Positions 62,145-64,000 of a stretch of 64,000 nt of DNA are shown piece after piece. Made by a program: the position numbers and the translations under genes. Under the pieces are notes generated by a model. It saw nothing but the letters and a program-made list of their open reading frames with translations, was not told where the DNA came from and searched no databases. Location: NCBI RefSeq assembly GCF_963678635.1, contig NC_087067.1, forward strand, positions 9,409,716 to 9,473,715, given 5' to 3'. The stretch comes from Symsagittifera roscoffensis. Lineage: Eukaryota; Xenacoelomorpha; Acoela; Convolutidae. The first letter of the stretch is position 1. The number at the start of each line of letters is the position of its first letter.

Positions 62145-64000
62145 TAAACGCAATATATCGCGCGCTAATGATCCCAAACTGGCCTTATTGCCAATTTCCA
62201 AAGCCCCTTAACTTTTCGAAAAAGGTCACAATTGTACATATATTTTTTAAAACATTTGAGCTCCGGACAACAAAAATGGGGTTGGAGATATTTACTTATT
62301 CCATTCCGGGAAGGGGGTGTAGTTGTAATTTTAATCCCGGAAACTCGAAAAAGCGATAACTGGAAGCAAGCTACAAGTTGAGCAACAGGTGTCGCTTTAA
62401 GGTCGCCGGTGAATGCCGGCTCAATAACCGGCTCTAATCTTGTATAAAGTCCTACCCTCTGTTGGCAAGCTCTGAACCCATACCAGCCAGATTGTGCTAT
62501 AATTTGTCTCATTGTTCTGTATCATTTTTCCCAATTGTCTGGATACAGTTATCTTGCTTTCAAACGTTTTCAGAAAAACTGAATTAACAAATAGTATCTA
62601 CAGTATTTACACTTGGATCCAATGTACAATTTACAATTACAATTTGCATTCAAAATTAATCATTAAATTTATGATAATGAAAGAGCTTTGAAAAAAATCA
62701 AACTATAGTGACATAGAATCAAATTTGTAGTTTATATTGCTGCAGCTCGTTCATTAACAAATTATTACTACTTATTAGTTAAAGCATGGTAAATACTTTC
62801 AGTAAAAACAAGAGTAAAAACGTACACAAAACTTCGCACAGAATTCACATTTAAAGTCATTTAGCTCTCTCTCAAAGACACAAATTGGTTTGTTATACTT
62901 GAACATTTTTGACAAGTAAAAGCTGTTTATGATTCTTTTCATCCAGATTGTTGATAAGCGACGTTACGTAACTTCTTGTCTCATTGCGTAACATCGAGTG
63001 TATGAAGCAACATGATCCTGAGCATTAGTATTTTGAGTTACATAATGATGATAGTTATGATGTCATTACAGTCGGTAGAGCCTGTCGTAGAGTCGGTCCA
63101 GACTTCGTTCCAGTTCTCGTCGTTTTCGTGCCCAGTAGAGTTCTTGTTCATACTTCTCGGCGTATTTTTCACTTCCGCTCACGTAAGGGCTATGCAGTCG
63201 GGAAATTCTCGCTTCCTGAAAAAAAAACGGATATCTTCAACAATCCCCTCTATGGTGTTGCTTGAGGGTGAGGCAACATTACCCAGCCCAGAAAAATAAC
63301 CAAACAATGCATGTAGTTCTTAAGCAGGGGCACAACAGCGGTTCGCCGTGATGAGCTTGTACAGCTCTTATGTTGCTCCTTTCCCTCGTGGATAAATGGT
63401 CTTAACCAATCTGAGGCGGGTCCAGTATCTATAACCCACCTTTTTGCAACAGGGGGGGGGGGGGGATAATTAAAGAGATCTAAAGAAAAACGAAATGATT
63501 GAACGGCTATATTTTTCAAGACATTCAAAGCTTAGTTAGCCCGAAGAGGTTTGAAAGTCTTGACTTGGTATTTTCAATAACCGCTTTAGAATTGGACTTT
63601 GGACACCTTAAAATTTCTCAAAATTTGCAAGGGCGCCAATTTAAATAACTTCAAGTTGCAATTGCAAATCTACTTTATTTGTTTTAAGTCCAGTTTTAAC
63701 TGTTCAATTACTTCTTTATAAGGAGGGGGGGGGGGGGGGGGGGGGGGAGAGATTCGTTACAAAATACCATAGGGGCGGAAATAATTAACAAGATCCAATA
63801 TATCTAAGGGGCGAAAATTTTTAATTCTCACTCCTTTTTTTCGACACTGGGGGCCTCATTTTAAAATGGGTTTCAACAGATTTTGTACAATATTTGTTGA
63901 TGTTTAACTGATTTTGAGTGAAAAAGATAACAAATACGGGTTGTAAAACGATGGTCAGTTGCTGTTTTGAAAATTTTTGAACAAAAAAATAGAAAAATGT
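62145..64000. other. Right end of window, no gene recognised
   Basis: Low-complexity, AT-rich sequence with two poly-G tracts (63452-63465 and 63725-63747). Open frames are short and chance-like. The stretch 62390-62510 is less AT-rich, but I cannot assign it. Confidence 0.4.
63725..63747 (+). repeat. Poly-G tract (23 G)
   Basis: An uninterrupted G run, with a second of 14 G at 63452-63465. Likely G-quadruplex forming and error-prone in sequencing. Confidence 0.9.

Noticed and set aside
62165-62512. Minus-strand ORF of 115 codons
   Set aside because: Composition slightly less AT-rich than the surroundings, but no motif. It could be part of another repeat; not supportable as a gene.
63012-63299. 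Possible small membrane protein
   Set aside because: A 95-codon frame with a hydrophobic start, but no homologue I recognise and no supporting context. Not distinguishable from chance.

Overview
This is eukaryotic, almost certainly invertebrate animal, DNA. The window is a graveyard and partial zoo of transposable elements, and I find no host gene, rRNA or CRISPR array in it. The evidence is Ty3/Gypsy-, copia- and LINE-type coding, a retroelement envelope, hAT-like MITEs, microsatellites and AT-rich spacers. From memory, the gag knuckle region and the RNase H of these elements look like families common in cnidarian (anthozoan/octocoral) assemblies. A nematode or another invertebrate cannot be excluded.

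Two very large related Ty3/Gypsy-like LTR elements dominate the left half. Element A (1-14756) is cut by the window edge. It shows the end of pol, a D,D35E integrase, a macro-like domain, a GDSL/SGNH hydrolase ORF in the position normally taken by env, a second SGNH-like ORF, and then about 5.3 kb of extra ORFs (7702-13030, up to about 1,680 codons) that I cannot assign. It ends in an LTR at 13850-14756. Element B (15402-33008, 17.6 kb) is complete end to end, with 905-bp LTRs. Its order is LTR, long leader with a 14-bp tandem repeat, gag with two zinc knuckles, DTGA protease, RT, RNase H, integrase fused in frame to the macro-like domain, SGNH protein, LTR. B lacks A's extra cargo and carries several stops and frameshifts. 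Its SGNH catalytic His is Tyr.

The insertions are nested: a LINE (14.86-34.6 kb) was hit by an A-type LTR (15017-33739). That LTR was hit by element B (15402-33008) and, separately, by a 186-bp MITE with an 8-bp target duplication (33247-33432).

From 34.8 to 45 kb come a trinucleotide microsatellite, an old A-type LTR with internal duplications, a 65-bp-arm palindrome around (TA)26, a copia relic, and a decayed gag-protease relic of the A/B family. From 45.3 to 61.4 kb, on the minus strand, lies a different Ty3/Gypsy family (element C). It has gag with one zinc knuckle, DSGA protease, RT, RNase H, and a pol C-terminus without an integrase core, followed by a broken class-III-like envelope. 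A second envelope copy lies upstream in the same orientation (57.4-61.4 kb). A second hAT-like MITE (61767-62136) and poly-G tracts finish the window.

The most novel system is the A/B family: a giant LTR retrotransposon that couples integrase to a macro-like domain and replaces env with one or two SGNH-hydrolase-like domains plus a large unknown cargo.
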